NCBI GenBank assembly: GCA_018830685.1
Contig: JAHJRR010000013.1
Location: forward strand, 1 to 6,326
DNA length: 6,326 nucleotides
From: Nanobdellota archaeon
GTDB lineage: Archaea > Nanobdellota > Nanobdellia > Pacearchaeales > GW2011-AR1
Reading direction: 5' to 3'
Position numbers and translations under genes: made by a program. The notes below the pieces were generated by a model. That model was not told the origin of the DNA, made no database searches, and saw nothing but the letters and a program-made list of their open reading frames with translations. Below are positions 1 to 4,552 of the stretch, piece after piece (position 1 is the first letter of the stretch; the number at the start of each line of letters is the position of its first letter).

Positions 1-19
1 ATTTTACCACATTAACTTT
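1..19 (+). repeat. Dispersed repeat core, type II, copy 1 (cut by window edge)
   Basis: It begins inside the motif (ATTTTACCACATTAAC) and matches the copy at 1483-1506 almost exactly through ATTTTACC-N-CATTAACTT. Like other type II copies it is followed within about 10 nt by a GCGAAG module (28-33). The upstream part lies outside the window. Confidence 0.55.
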
Positions 20-38
20 CTTCATCAGCGAAGAAAAC

Positions 39-156
39 TTGACAGAGTCTGTTTTCTGAGTCAACCCACTCGAGAGGCGACCAACGAGTGCAAAATTCAA
101 GATAATGAAAATCTTGTTCGGCTCACCACCGCCTAAAGACGGTGGATTTCTTTTTC
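39..156 (+). ncRNA. Candidate structured RNA: four stem-loops and a T-rich end
   Basis: Four consecutive stem-loops can be read on the + strand: TTGAC/GTCAA (39-43 with 60-64), CACTCG/CGAGTG (67-72 with 85-90), CAAGAT/ATCTTG (98-103 with 111-116) and CCACCG/CGGTGG (126-131 with 140-145). The last is followed at once by ATTTCTTTTTC, which would act as a terminator. GC content of 61-145 is 42/85, clearly above its AT-rich surroundings. No protein-coding frame fits and no TATA box is visible in positions 1-38, so the promoter may lie outside the window or be absent. It could be a small RNA, the 3' end of a transcript entering from the left, or a decayed mobile-element end. I recognise no RNA family. 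Confidence 0.35.
126..156 (+). terminator. Hairpin plus T-tract, IS200/IS605-end-like palindrome
   Basis: CCACCGCC-TAAA-GACGGTGG is an 8-bp stem with one C-A mismatch (132/139) and a TAAA loop, followed by ATTTCTTTTTC. It would work as a + strand intrinsic-type terminator. From memory, palindromes of the form CCACCGCC-TAAA-GGCGGTGG occur at IS200/IS605 element ends, from which this copy differs by a single base. That resemblance is a recollection rather than a search result, and no tnpA or tnpB is present here. Confidence 0.4.
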
Positions 157-171
157 AATTAATATTTCTTG

Positions 172-220
172 TATGATTTTACCAAAATATCTCTGTATCA
201 ATCCACAACGCAGTGAGCAC
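172..220 (+). repeat. Dispersed repeat core, type II, copy 2, with GCAGTGAGC module
   Basis: TATGATTTTACC (172-183) is followed by a diverged AT-rich tail instead of ATTAA, and then by ACAACGCAGTGAGCAC (205-220). The layout, core first and then a GTGAGC-type module, matches copies 806-854 and 1483-1539. Confidence 0.45.
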
Positions 221-233
221 AAAATTTATCAAC

Positions 234-239
234 AAAAAA
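234..239 (-). terminator. Oligo-T terminator of tRNA-Thr
   Basis: On the minus strand the mature tRNA is followed by TTTTTT (the first T is also U73). This is a typical archaeal T-tract stop with no hairpin beyond the tRNA itself. Confidence 0.55.
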
Positions 240-335
240 GCCTGCAGAGGGATTTGAACCCCCGACCCCCAGTTAATTTGGATATCTCTTGGAAAATCTT
301 ACAAAACTGATGCTCTGCCACTGAGCTATGCAGGC
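239..335 (-). tRNA. tRNA-Thr(TGT) with a 25-nt intron
   Basis: Read on the minus strand this folds into a complete tRNA: acceptor stem GCCTGCA/TGCAGGC (7 perfect pairs), T8-A9, D stem GCTC/GAGC, anticodon stem TCAGT/ACTGG, and T arm GGGGG-TTCAAAT-CCCTC. The anticodon TGT lies at 303-301. G1-C72, C2-G71 and U73 (position 239) fit archaeal threonine identity. No CCA is encoded. Exon 1 is 335-300 and exon 2 is 274-239. The intron sits at the canonical 37/38 site. The UPF0145 gene lies 51 nt upstream on the same strand, but a separate TATA-like box suggests independent transcription. Confidence 0.95.
275..299 (-). other. tRNA-Thr intron with canonical BHB splice motif
   Basis: The 25-nt intron is removed by the archaeal tRNA-splicing endonuclease. 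The bulge-helix-bulge reads directly: TTTG (305-302) pairs with CAAA (280-277) as the 4-bp central helix. The 3-nt bulges are TAA (301-299, cut between 300 and 299) and TTA (276-274, cut between 275 and 274). The outer helix is the anticodon stem. The intron-side helix is weak (GAT/ATC). The geometry fixes both splice sites. Confidence 0.92.
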
Positions 336-358
336 CTAAATTAAAGTTTGTTTCATTC

Positions 359-368
359 ATTTAAAAAT
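359..368 (-). promoter_or_regulatory. TATA box for tRNA-Thr
   Basis: ATTTTTAAAT on the minus strand is centred 28 nt before the mature 5' end at 335. That is the usual archaeal TATA spacing for a tRNA transcript starting at or very near the mature end. Confidence 0.5.
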
Positions 369-386
369 CTGTTTATCCAAAAAGAA

Positions 387-716
387 TCAACCCTTCTTCA
401 CTTTAACCGCCGTACCAAAAGCCAGCATCTCCGATGCTCCTTGCATAACCATCGATGTAGAAAACCTCATTCCAATAACTGCATCGGCACCCATTTTAAC
501 AGCGTCGTTGACCATCCTGTTAAACGCCTCGTCTCTCGATTGAGAAGTCATCTCTGAATAAGTTTTAATCTCTCCACCAACCAAATTCTTAAATCCTGCA
601 CCAATATCTCTCCCAATATTTCTCGCACGAACAGTATTTCCTCGTGCGATTCCAAGAATTTTCGCAATCTTAAAACCAGGAATTTCTTCCCCTGTTGTAA
701 TAATAATCTCTACCAT
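387..716 (-). CDS. UPF0145/YbjQ-family protein (PF01906-like)
   Basis: This 109-aa protein is full length for the small YbjQ/UPF0145 family, described as putative heavy-metal-binding oligomers; the true function is not settled. Family hallmarks are visible: N-terminal ITTGEEIPGFKI (residues 6-17), GLARG-like GIARGN (22-27), the central R-x-IGR-x-IGAGFKNLVGGEI run (32-50) followed by the Y53 region, R61DEA, and the C-terminal MGADAVIGMRF (75-85). There is no signal peptide or membrane segment, so it should be cytosolic. Start ATG (716-714) is supported by a TATA box 25 nt upstream and no Shine-Dalgarno, so the mRNA is probably leaderless. The stop is TGA at 389-387, followed by a short T-tract (TTCTTTTTGG, 386-377), a plausible terminator before the tRNA-Thr promoter. 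Family assignment is firm; metal binding is only inferred. Confidence 0.9.
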   Translation of the reverse strand: MVEIIITTGEEIPGFKIAKILGIARGNTVRARNIGRDIGAGFKNLVGGEIKTYSEMTSQSRDEAFNRMVNDAVKMGADAVIGMRFSTSMVMQGASEMLAFGTAVKVKKG

Positions 717-736
717 GATTATCCCAAGAACACTCG

Positions 737-745
737 ATTTTTAAA
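737..745 (-). promoter_or_regulatory. TATA box for UPF0145 gene (leaderless)
   Basis: TTTAAAAAT on the minus strand is centred at 741, 25 nt before the ATG at 716. The spacing puts transcription initiation at the start codon itself. Confidence 0.6.
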
Positions 746-805
746 CATTCCTTTAACCACGCTCGCTACGCTCACGAATAACTAAAGATGTAATAATTAA
801 TATTT

Positions 806-854
806 CATGATTTTACAGATTTAATTTTTCTTTAAGCGAAGCCAGTTGTGAGCC
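806..854 (+). repeat. Dispersed repeat core, type II, copy 3
   Basis: CATGATTTTACAGATTTAATTT (806-827) is followed by AGCGAAGCCAGTTGTGAGCC (835-854). A module in the opposite sense, CGCTCGCTACGCTCACG, lies upstream at 760-776, so the core is flanked by roughly inverted modules. Confidence 0.5.
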
Positions 855-1010
855 AATCATGAACTGAGCAAGTCTAACTTAGAAGGGAGCGACTTATCAG
901 AGGAAATACTTTCCCTGTACGAATCGCGAGCAAAGTGAGAGGTAACTATTTCTTTCCCCCATCCAATCCATCACAACGCTCGCCTTCGGCTCGCTTAAAT
1001 TAAACAAAAA

Positions 1011-1054
1011 CCCTACTTGATTTTACCAAGTTAATTTAGGGCGGGTTGGGTGGG
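1011..1054 (+). repeat. Dispersed repeat, type I, copy 4 (core, arms and G-rich tail)
   Basis: The core GATTTTACCAAGTTAATTTA (1019-1038) is flanked by arms CCTACTT (1012-1018) and GGGCGGG (1039-1045) that can form six of seven pairs, three of them G-U on the + strand. An alternative outer stem CCCTA/TAGGG (1011-1015 with 1037-1041) is perfect. The G-rich tail runs to 1054. A CGCTCGCC-TTCGGCTCGC module lies upstream at 977-994. Confidence 0.55.
1039..1054 (+). other. Perfect G-quadruplex motif
   Basis: GGGCGGGTTGGGTGGG has four G3 runs with loops of 1, 2 and 1 nt, the loop pattern associated with very stable parallel quadruplexes. It is the G-rich tail of repeat copy 4 and the only complete four-run motif I see in the window. 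The other type I copies keep only two or three G3 runs. Confidence 0.75.
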
Positions 1055-1065
1055 AAACTTCGGCT

Positions 1066-1100
1066 CCACCTTGATTTTAATTATCTAAAAGTTGGGCAGG
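1066..1100 (+). repeat. Dispersed repeat, type I, copy 5, abutting a stop codon
   Basis: Arms CCACCTT (1066-1072) and AAGTTGG (1089-1095) pair in six of seven positions around GATTTTAATTATCTAA. The G-rich tail is reduced to GTTGGGCAGG (1091-1100). It is nearly in tandem with copy 4 and ends one base before the stop codon of the next gene, so that gene's mRNA would read through its complement. Confidence 0.45.
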
Positions 1101-1101
1101 C

Positions 1102-1311
1102 CTATTTCCCTTTCCCCTTCTTCTTCCCTTTCAAATCTTTCCTCTCTTCAATCTCATCCTCTCTCTTATTATAAAGAATAAAAAAACCTAAAATTAAAAT
1201 AGGTACTCCATAAATCAGCGTGACAAAATGCGCCTTCGGCGCAAACATCATCAAAACAAGTCCAATAACAACGAATAAAGTTCCAGAGATTGTTCGGCTA
1301 AGAGTATTCAT
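1102..1311 (-). CDS. Small two-helix membrane protein, function unknown
   Basis: The 69-aa product has two hydrophobic segments, about residues 8-24 (ISGTLFVVIGLVLMMFA) and 29-47 (FVTLIYGVPILILGFFILY). A strongly charged tail follows (50-69: acidic stretch EDEIEE, then Lys/Gly-rich KGKKKGKGK). By the positive-inside rule the basic tail should be cytoplasmic, giving an N-in/C-in hairpin; this is inference. I chose ATG at 1311-1309 rather than the in-frame TTG at 1332-1330 because a TATA-like box lies 25 nt before this ATG, matching the other leaderless genes here. The stop is TAG (1104-1102). Codons for Ala-Pro-Lys-Ala (residues 24-27) form a perfect hairpin resembling the dispersed repeat. 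I recognise no family. Confidence 0.72.
   Translation of the reverse strand: MNTLSRTISGTLFVVIGLVLMMFAPKAHFVTLIYGVPILILGFFILYNKREDEIEERKDLKGKKKGKGK
1229..1243. repeat. Palindrome inside the small membrane-protein gene
   Basis: TGCGCC-TTC-GGCGCA forms a 6-bp perfect stem with a 3-nt loop. Its central ten bases CGCCTTCGGC are identical to 981-990 in the neighbouring intergenic repeat, so a repeat-like palindrome appears to sit within coding sequence, at the turn between the two membrane segments. Confidence 0.5.
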
Positions 1312-1330
1312 TAAAAAATAATGTGAAACC

Positions 1331-1340
1331 AATTAATAAA
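1331..1340 (-). promoter_or_regulatory. TATA-like box for the 69-aa membrane protein
   Basis: TTTATTAATT on the minus strand is centred about 25 nt before the ATG at 1311. It argues for that start and against the upstream TTG, which would lie inside or upstream of the expected transcript start. Confidence 0.45.
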
Positions 1341-1482
1341 TCTTGCTCCGAACTCACTCGGTGTGTTATCCACGGACATAGGTCATTGAACCAATTTTCA
1401 ACCAAAGATCAGTTCGCTTCGCTCAAATTTCCTTAAAATATTGTTAAGAAACCCAACAATAATTCTTAAATTAATTTAATCT

Positions 1483-1539
1483 GCATGATTTTACCTCATT
1501 AACTTAATTCTTCTTCCTAATTCGCGAACGAAGTGAGCC
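1483..1539 (+). repeat. Dispersed repeat core, type II, copy 6, with GCGAACGAAGTGAGC module
   Basis: GCATGATTTTACCTCATTAA (1483-1502) is the clearest type II core. TTCGCGAACGAAGTGAGCC (1521-1539) follows it. The module TTCGCTTCGCTC (1413-1424) lies upstream in roughly inverted sense. Confidence 0.55.
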
Positions 1540-1610
1540 AAATTTGTCCTGAAATAAACTCTTAAGTGTAAGAAGAAGAGGACATATATCCCAGCCTTAT
1601 ACCCCCAAAT

Positions 1611-2162
1611 TCACTCGGCAATCTCTACTTTCTTATCTTCAATTAAAATCTCTGCAATTCCCTGAGGAAGATTCGCTATCTGCCCCTTCTCAAACGGACC
1701 AACCCTCTCGCCATTCATGTCAACAAGTTCCTCAACATCTTCGATAAACAAAACCAACACATTCTTACTCATTCTCTCCTTCCCGCCCTGCAATAACTCA
1801 CTTACCTGTTTATCTGAAATCTCAATGTTCTTCATTATCTCCTCAAACAACTCCTTCTCAAACACAAGCATATTCTCAAAATCCTGTCTAGAAATCCCCG
1901 TCTCCGACGCAACTAAAACCAAAGCAAGAATCTTCTTCCTCCGACGAACCATCAACTCTTTGAACAACGTCGTCGCATTCTCTAACTGCTTTTTCGTCTT
2001 AGTAATCATGTCCGAAAACAAATCATCATCTTTCAACGTCAACTGTTTCTTCTCTTTCAAATAACTCGCAATCTCAGAAATAAAATTCTTAGATAAAGGC
2101 TGCAACTGGTCTGAATAACGTTCCTTCCGTGCCGCTTCGTAAATATCATTATATGTTATCAT
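1611..2162 (-). CDS. Archaeal GINS subunit (Gins51 type)
   Basis: The 183-aa protein is a GINS component, which in archaea joins MCM helicase and the Cdc45/GAN (RecJ-like) protein in the replicative CMG-like complex. The alpha-helical A domain comes first (about 1-115). It contains the basic GINS-type helix LFKELMVRRRKKILALVL (67-84), with the Arg/Lys cluster at 73-77. The small beta-rich B domain is at the C-terminus (about 133-183: VLVLFIEDVEELV, GPFEKGQIANLP at 155-166, IAEILI). A-then-B order is the Sld5/Psf1-like Gins51 arrangement, as opposed to B-then-A Gins23. No Gins23 partner is present, and some archaea use a Gins51 homotetramer. ATG (2162-2160) is 25 nt after a TATA-like box, so probably leaderless. 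Stop TGA is at 1613-1611. Primase or MCM genes, often neighbours of GINS, are absent here. Confidence 0.88.
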   Translation of the reverse strand: MITYNDIYEAARKERYSDQLQPLSKNFISEIASYLKEKKQLTLKDDDLFSDMITKTKKQLENATTLFKELMVRRRKKILALVLVASETGISRQDFENMLVFEKELFEEIMKNIEISDKQVSELLQGGKERMSKNVLVLFIEDVEELVDMNGERVGPFEKGQIANLPQGIAEILIEDKKVEIAE

Positions 2163-2182
2163 AAATGAAAAAGAAATCCCCT

Positions 2183-2191
2183 GTTTTTAAC
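2183..2191 (-). promoter_or_regulatory. TATA-like box for gins51 (leaderless)
   Basis: GTTAAAAAC on the minus strand is centred at 2187, 25 nt before the ATG at 2162. There is no Shine-Dalgarno in the intervening sequence. Confidence 0.5.
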
Positions 2192-2269
2192 AATTTCCGT
2201 GCTGAAAAAAATATCTAAAAAGCAGATACAATTCAATTCACAATAAAGAAATATTAAGTGTTATTAAAA

Positions 2270-3010
2270 CTAATCTTTTACAATAACCATCCTGCCATAT
2301 TCGTACGAGTCGCCAAGATTCCTATCGTCCGAGCTCAAAACAGAACCCCAGTACAAACAAAACCTAGAAAGGTCAGTGTCTCTTGTGTAAAGAATTCTAT
2401 TCCCATCTCCTAATTTTATTGGAAGTCCTGTTTCTTCATCAATATTTTTTGAGTTGAAACACCCATCTCTGGCTAAAACCGGTGCATTGTAAACCATTGC
2501 ATCATCTTTTAGCTTAAATGTTAAACCGTAATCACTATCTGTTTTTTCAAGAGTAAGCTGTGTTAATGGAATCATCACAGGATTCTCTGAACTAAACTCC
2601 GTCCTTCTTTCTCTTAGTTGAGAAACCATGTTTTTTGATAGAAGAATATTTCTTTGGGAATCGTCTTCTTCGCTTCTTAGAACCAAGCCAGTATCTTCGT
2701 AAGTTCTTCTTAAATCCAAAACTCCGAGCTTCATTGCTTTTTCAAGATCTGTTTGGTTTGCGACTCTTAAATTTTCTTCATTAAGAATCTGATTTGCAAG
2801 AACAACTGCAAAAGGATTTGAACCTTTTACAGCATATTCTTCGTAATCAAGAATATTTAAATTTGAATTTCCCTTATAATCTTTCCTTGCTCTTCCCTTG
2901 AATTCCTCATAAAAAGATTCTCCGAAATCTCCTTCAAGAAATCCTATTTGAGAAATTTCTTTTGTAATTTCAATTAATAGTTTTCCTTTGAATTCTGGTT
3001 TCGCTTTCAT
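2270..3010 (-). CDS. Conserved-looking hypothetical protein, 246 aa
   Basis: I do not recognise the fold. The protein is soluble-looking, with no signal peptide or membrane segment, and is rich in charged and polar residues. The N-terminal part (about 1-60) is helical and acidic. Residues 64-110 (NPFAVVLANQILNEENLRVANQTDLEKAMKLGVLDL and onward) look helical with a likely DNA- or protein-contact surface, but no motif identifies it. A beta-rich stretch at 144-182 (VMIPLTQLTLE, YGLTFKLKD) follows. The C-terminus (205-246) is unusual: RILYTRDTDLSRFCLYWGS then Asp/Ser/Tyr-rich residues and a final GRMVIVKD. The two cysteines (184, 218) are far apart and form no zinc-binding motif. The start ATG is 25 nt after a strong TATA box, and the stop is TAG (2272-2270). 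From weak memory, proteins ending in this Asp/Ser/Tyr plus GR-VV style occur in DPANN genomes; no function follows. Confidence 0.75.
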   Translation of the reverse strand: MKAKPEFKGKLLIEITKEISQIGFLEGDFGESFYEEFKGRARKDYKGNSNLNILDYEEYAVKGSNPFAVVLANQILNEENLRVANQTDLEKAMKLGVLDLRRTYEDTGLVLRSEEDDSQRNILLSKNMVSQLRERRTEFSSENPVMIPLTQLTLEKTDSDYGLTFKLKDDAMVYNAPVLARDGCFNSKNIDEETGLPIKLGDGNRILYTRDTDLSRFCLYWGSVLSSDDRNLGDSYEYGRMVIVKD

Positions 3011-3030
3011 AAGATTTTTAGAAAAACTAC

Positions 3031-3039
3031 TTTTATAAA
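3031..3039 (-). promoter_or_regulatory. Strong TATA box for the 246-aa gene (leaderless)
   Basis: TTTATAAAA, preceded on the minus strand by an A-rich GAAAAA that would serve as BRE, is centred 25 nt before the ATG at 3010. It lies between an inverted repeat (3050-3075) and the gene, so this gene need not be cotranscribed with apgM even though the genes are only 65 nt apart. Confidence 0.65.
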
Positions 3040-3049
3040 TTTTTCTATT

Positions 3050-3075
3050 TTGTTACTTTTTAACAAAAGTAACAA
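3050..3075. repeat. Perfect inverted repeat between apgM stop and the next promoter
   Basis: TTGTTACTTTT (3050-3060) and AAAAGTAACAA (3065-3075) are a perfect 11-bp inverted repeat around a 4-bp centre. It starts directly after the apgM stop codon (TGA, 3078-3076) and ends about 10 bp before the TATA box of the next gene. It could be the apgM transcript's 3' hairpin or an operator for a dimeric regulator of the 246-aa gene. No T-tract follows it in the apgM direction, which weakens a simple terminator reading. Confidence 0.55.
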
Positions 3076-4419
3076 TCACTTCAAAAATCCAATCTTCTCA
3101 AGAAACTCGCCATCAACAATTCTTCCCAAAGTTCCCCTACGAGCATTCCTCTCACAAAATTTCTCTGAATCTATATTTTTATTCCCCGTTCCACTCGCCT
3201 TAGAACCATCTACTTTCAATTCAACCTCCTTATCCCCAATCCTAAATATTGAAAAAAATCTATCCTTCCTCTTCGGTGGTTTATCATTATACAACAACAC
3301 CGGAACAGGATCCGCAGAATGTGCTTTAAGTTTGCACGGAGTTGAATGATCCCCTGTAACAGCTAGGTTTATTCCGTTCGGCGGCGCAAAATTCCTCAGA
3401 AACTTAAACAAAGTAGAATCAAGATACTCCAACATCAATTTTTTCTCAATCGGCTTATTATCATGCCCAGGAATGTCCGTCTCTTTTATGTGAATATAAG
3501 CATAATCAAATTTCTTCTTATTCTTTTTCAAAATCTTCGTTGAAAATTTCGCAGCCTTCTTCAACCCTTCCCTAAGATTTTCATACGAATCAAGATTTTT
3601 CAATTTAGGATATTCAAAAGAGAAAACCTTCATGCCGCTCACTCTGGAAAATCCAATCTCAAGAGGCATATACGAAACCGAAAGCCATTTCTTATAAAAC
3701 TTTAACTTAGGGGGCTCAATCCCAGGACCCCTCATCAAAAGATAATTTGCAGGCAAAAGCCCACTCTTCCTCCTTCTTTCATTAACGGGGTGATTATTCA
3801 AAACCTCATAAGCCTTCTCGATAAATTCATTTAAAACATTCACTGTATACAAGGCATTCTCTTCATCGTCAAAAACCTTGAAGTTGCTAATCTTATCCAC
3901 ACCTTTTACTCTTCCCTTGGAATAAGGAGCCTCATTCCCTGTAATATTATCTGACCACCCCCCACGAAGAACGAAAACCGCTCGATGCTGAATTGTTGCT
4001 TCAAAGGAAAATTTACACGAAAGTTTGATTTCATTCAAAGCATTAGAAAGTTCCTCTGCCTCAGAAGTCGTAAGAGTACGACCAGCACGTCTATCGATAA
4101 TGTTACCTTCTTTTAAAGAATCAACAGTAGCAAAGTTCACTCTCAAAGCTAAATCACCTCTTGTTAATTTCAAATCAGTTCCGCGAGCTTCCAATTGCCC
4201 TCGAGTACTATCTATCTGCTCATTTCCGAACATAGACACTATCGCCTCATCCGATTCCGGAACAAAACCTGGCTTCACTGGATAAAGATAACCCATTTCA
4301 CCACGAGTAGCGAAAAAATCCAAGTTCGGTGTCTCCGCCGCCTCCAAAGGAGTCTTACCATTAAGCTGTCTATGAGGCAAATCTCCCAAGCCATCGAGAA
4401 TAACCAAAATCCCTTTCAT
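3076..4419 (-). CDS. apgM: 2,3-bisphosphoglycerate-independent phosphoglycerate mutase, archaeal type
   Basis: ApgM interconverts 3- and 2-phosphoglycerate in glycolysis/gluconeogenesis; it is a cytosolic metalloenzyme of the alkaline-phosphatase superfamily. The first metal-ligand motif ILDGLGD is at residues 7-13 (D9). PESDEAIVSMFG (54-65) contains the catalytic serine, S56 by alignment with the family SD motif. HRAVFVLRG is at 145-153. HIKETDIPGHD (310-320) supplies D315 and H319, and TGDHSTP (355-361) supplies D357 and H358, followed by HSADPVPVLL (367-376). At 447 aa it is slightly long for the family. The extra length may include a segment near 391-407 (IFRIGDKEVELKVDG...). ATG (4419-4417) is preceded by GAGG (4431-4428) with 8-nt spacing, unlike the leaderless neighbours. 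The stop codon TGA is followed immediately by an inverted repeat. It is divergent from the MinD-like gene. Confidence 0.95.
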   Translation of the reverse strand: MKGILVILDGLGDLPHRQLNGKTPLEAAETPNLDFFATRGEMGYLYPVKPGFVPESDEAIVSMFGNEQIDSTRGQLEARGTDLKLTRGDLALRVNFATVDSLKEGNIIDRRAGRTLTTSEAEELSNALNEIKLSCKFSFEATIQHRAVFVLRGGWSDNITGNEAPYSKGRVKGVDKISNFKVFDDEENALYTVNVLNEFIEKAYEVLNNHPVNERRRKSGLLPANYLLMRGPGIEPPKLKFYKKWLSVSYMPLEIGFSRVSGMKVFSFEYPKLKNLDSYENLREGLKKAAKFSTKILKKNKKKFDYAYIHIKETDIPGHDNKPIEKKLMLEYLDSTLFKFLRNFAPPNGINLAVTGDHSTPCKLKAHSADPVPVLLYNDKPPKRKDRFFSIFRIGDKEVELKVDGSKASGTGNKNIDSEKFCERNARRGTLGRIVDGEFLEKIGFLK

Positions 4420-4427
4420 TTGACAAA

Positions 4428-4431
4428 CCTC
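4428..4431 (-). promoter_or_regulatory. Shine-Dalgarno of apgM
   Basis: GAGG (within AGAGGT) lies 8 nt before the apgM ATG. It is the only clear Shine-Dalgarno at correct spacing in the window and implies that apgM mRNA carries a 5' UTR. Confidence 0.6.
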
Positions 4432-4471
4432 TTAATAGTTCTAATCACCATATAAAAATCAAGGAGCTCTT

Positions 4472-4490
4472 CTTTATAAAAATTTATATT
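4472..4490. promoter_or_regulatory. AT-rich divergent promoter core between apgM and minD
   Basis: TTTATAAAAATTTATATT (4473-4490) contains TATA-like boxes on both strands. On the minus strand TTTATAAAG (4480-4472) would start apgM transcription near 4450, leaving a UTR of about 30 nt that includes its Shine-Dalgarno. On the plus strand the same core could start a longer minD transcript near 4503, in addition to the closer box at 4519-4527. Confidence 0.5.
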
Positions 4491-4518
4491 CACTAAAGAA
4501 AACACTAAGAGAGTAAAG

Positions 4519-4527
4519 TATTTTAAA
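4519..4527 (+). promoter_or_regulatory. TATA box for the MinD-like gene
   Basis: TATTTTAAA, preceded by purine-rich GTAAAG, is centred 30 nt before the ATG at 4553. Initiation about 26 nt downstream leaves at most a few untranslated bases. The sequence before the ATG (CAAAATAAAGTAA) has no Shine-Dalgarno, in line with leaderless translation. Confidence 0.5.
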
Positions 4528-4552
4528 CAAAAGTTCCTTCAAAATAAAGTAA

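Larger units (their letters stand above)
717..1101. other. Gene-free gap packed with dispersed repeat modules
   Basis: No convincing coding frame is visible. Apart from the UPF0145 promoter at its left end it is made of repeat modules. GC-rich palindromic modules lie at 758-777, 835-854, 924-939, 975-996 and 1057-1067. A degenerate GAGCGACTT...AGAGG motif lies at 887-903. Repeat cores lie at 806-829, 1016-1038 and 1070-1086, and a G-quadruplex motif at 1039-1054. The module order suggests at least three insertions or a local array. Confidence 0.6.
1312..1610. other. Gene-free gap with repeat modules
   Basis: There is no coding frame with family resemblance. It holds the promoter of the 69-aa protein and a palindromic module TTCGCTTCGCTC (1413-1424). 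A 7-bp hairpin TATTGTT/AACAATA (1439-1445 with 1455-1461) lies next to it, followed by the type II core at 1483-1506 and the inverted-sense module 1521-1539. Positions 1540-1610, downstream of gins51, show no clear terminator. Confidence 0.55.

Noticed and set aside
39..120. C/D box guide RNA reading (CTGA at 56-59, GATAATGAAA at 101-110)
   Set aside because: The boxes are in the wrong order and spacing for a C-D'-C'-D layout, and both fall inside other stems.
348..557. Open frame of 69 codons on the + strand
   Set aside because: It lies antisense to the UPF0145 gene, which has clear family motifs; the frame's product is low-complexity and unlike any protein I know.
1312..1332. TTG start extending the 69-aa membrane protein by 7 residues
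   Set aside because: The TATA-like box at 1331-1340 would overlap this start, whereas it is correctly spaced for the ATG at 1311.
1508..1579. Inverted repeat TCTTCTTC/GAAGAAGA
   Set aside because: Low-complexity arms 55 nt apart; easily arises by chance.
1717..2064. Open frame of 115 codons on the + strand
   Set aside because: It is entirely antisense to gins51 and is Ser/Asn-rich as expected of a reverse-strand shadow.
4025..4455. Two overlapping + strand open frames
   Set aside because: Both are antisense to the catalytic-serine half of apgM and have no promoter or family resemblance.
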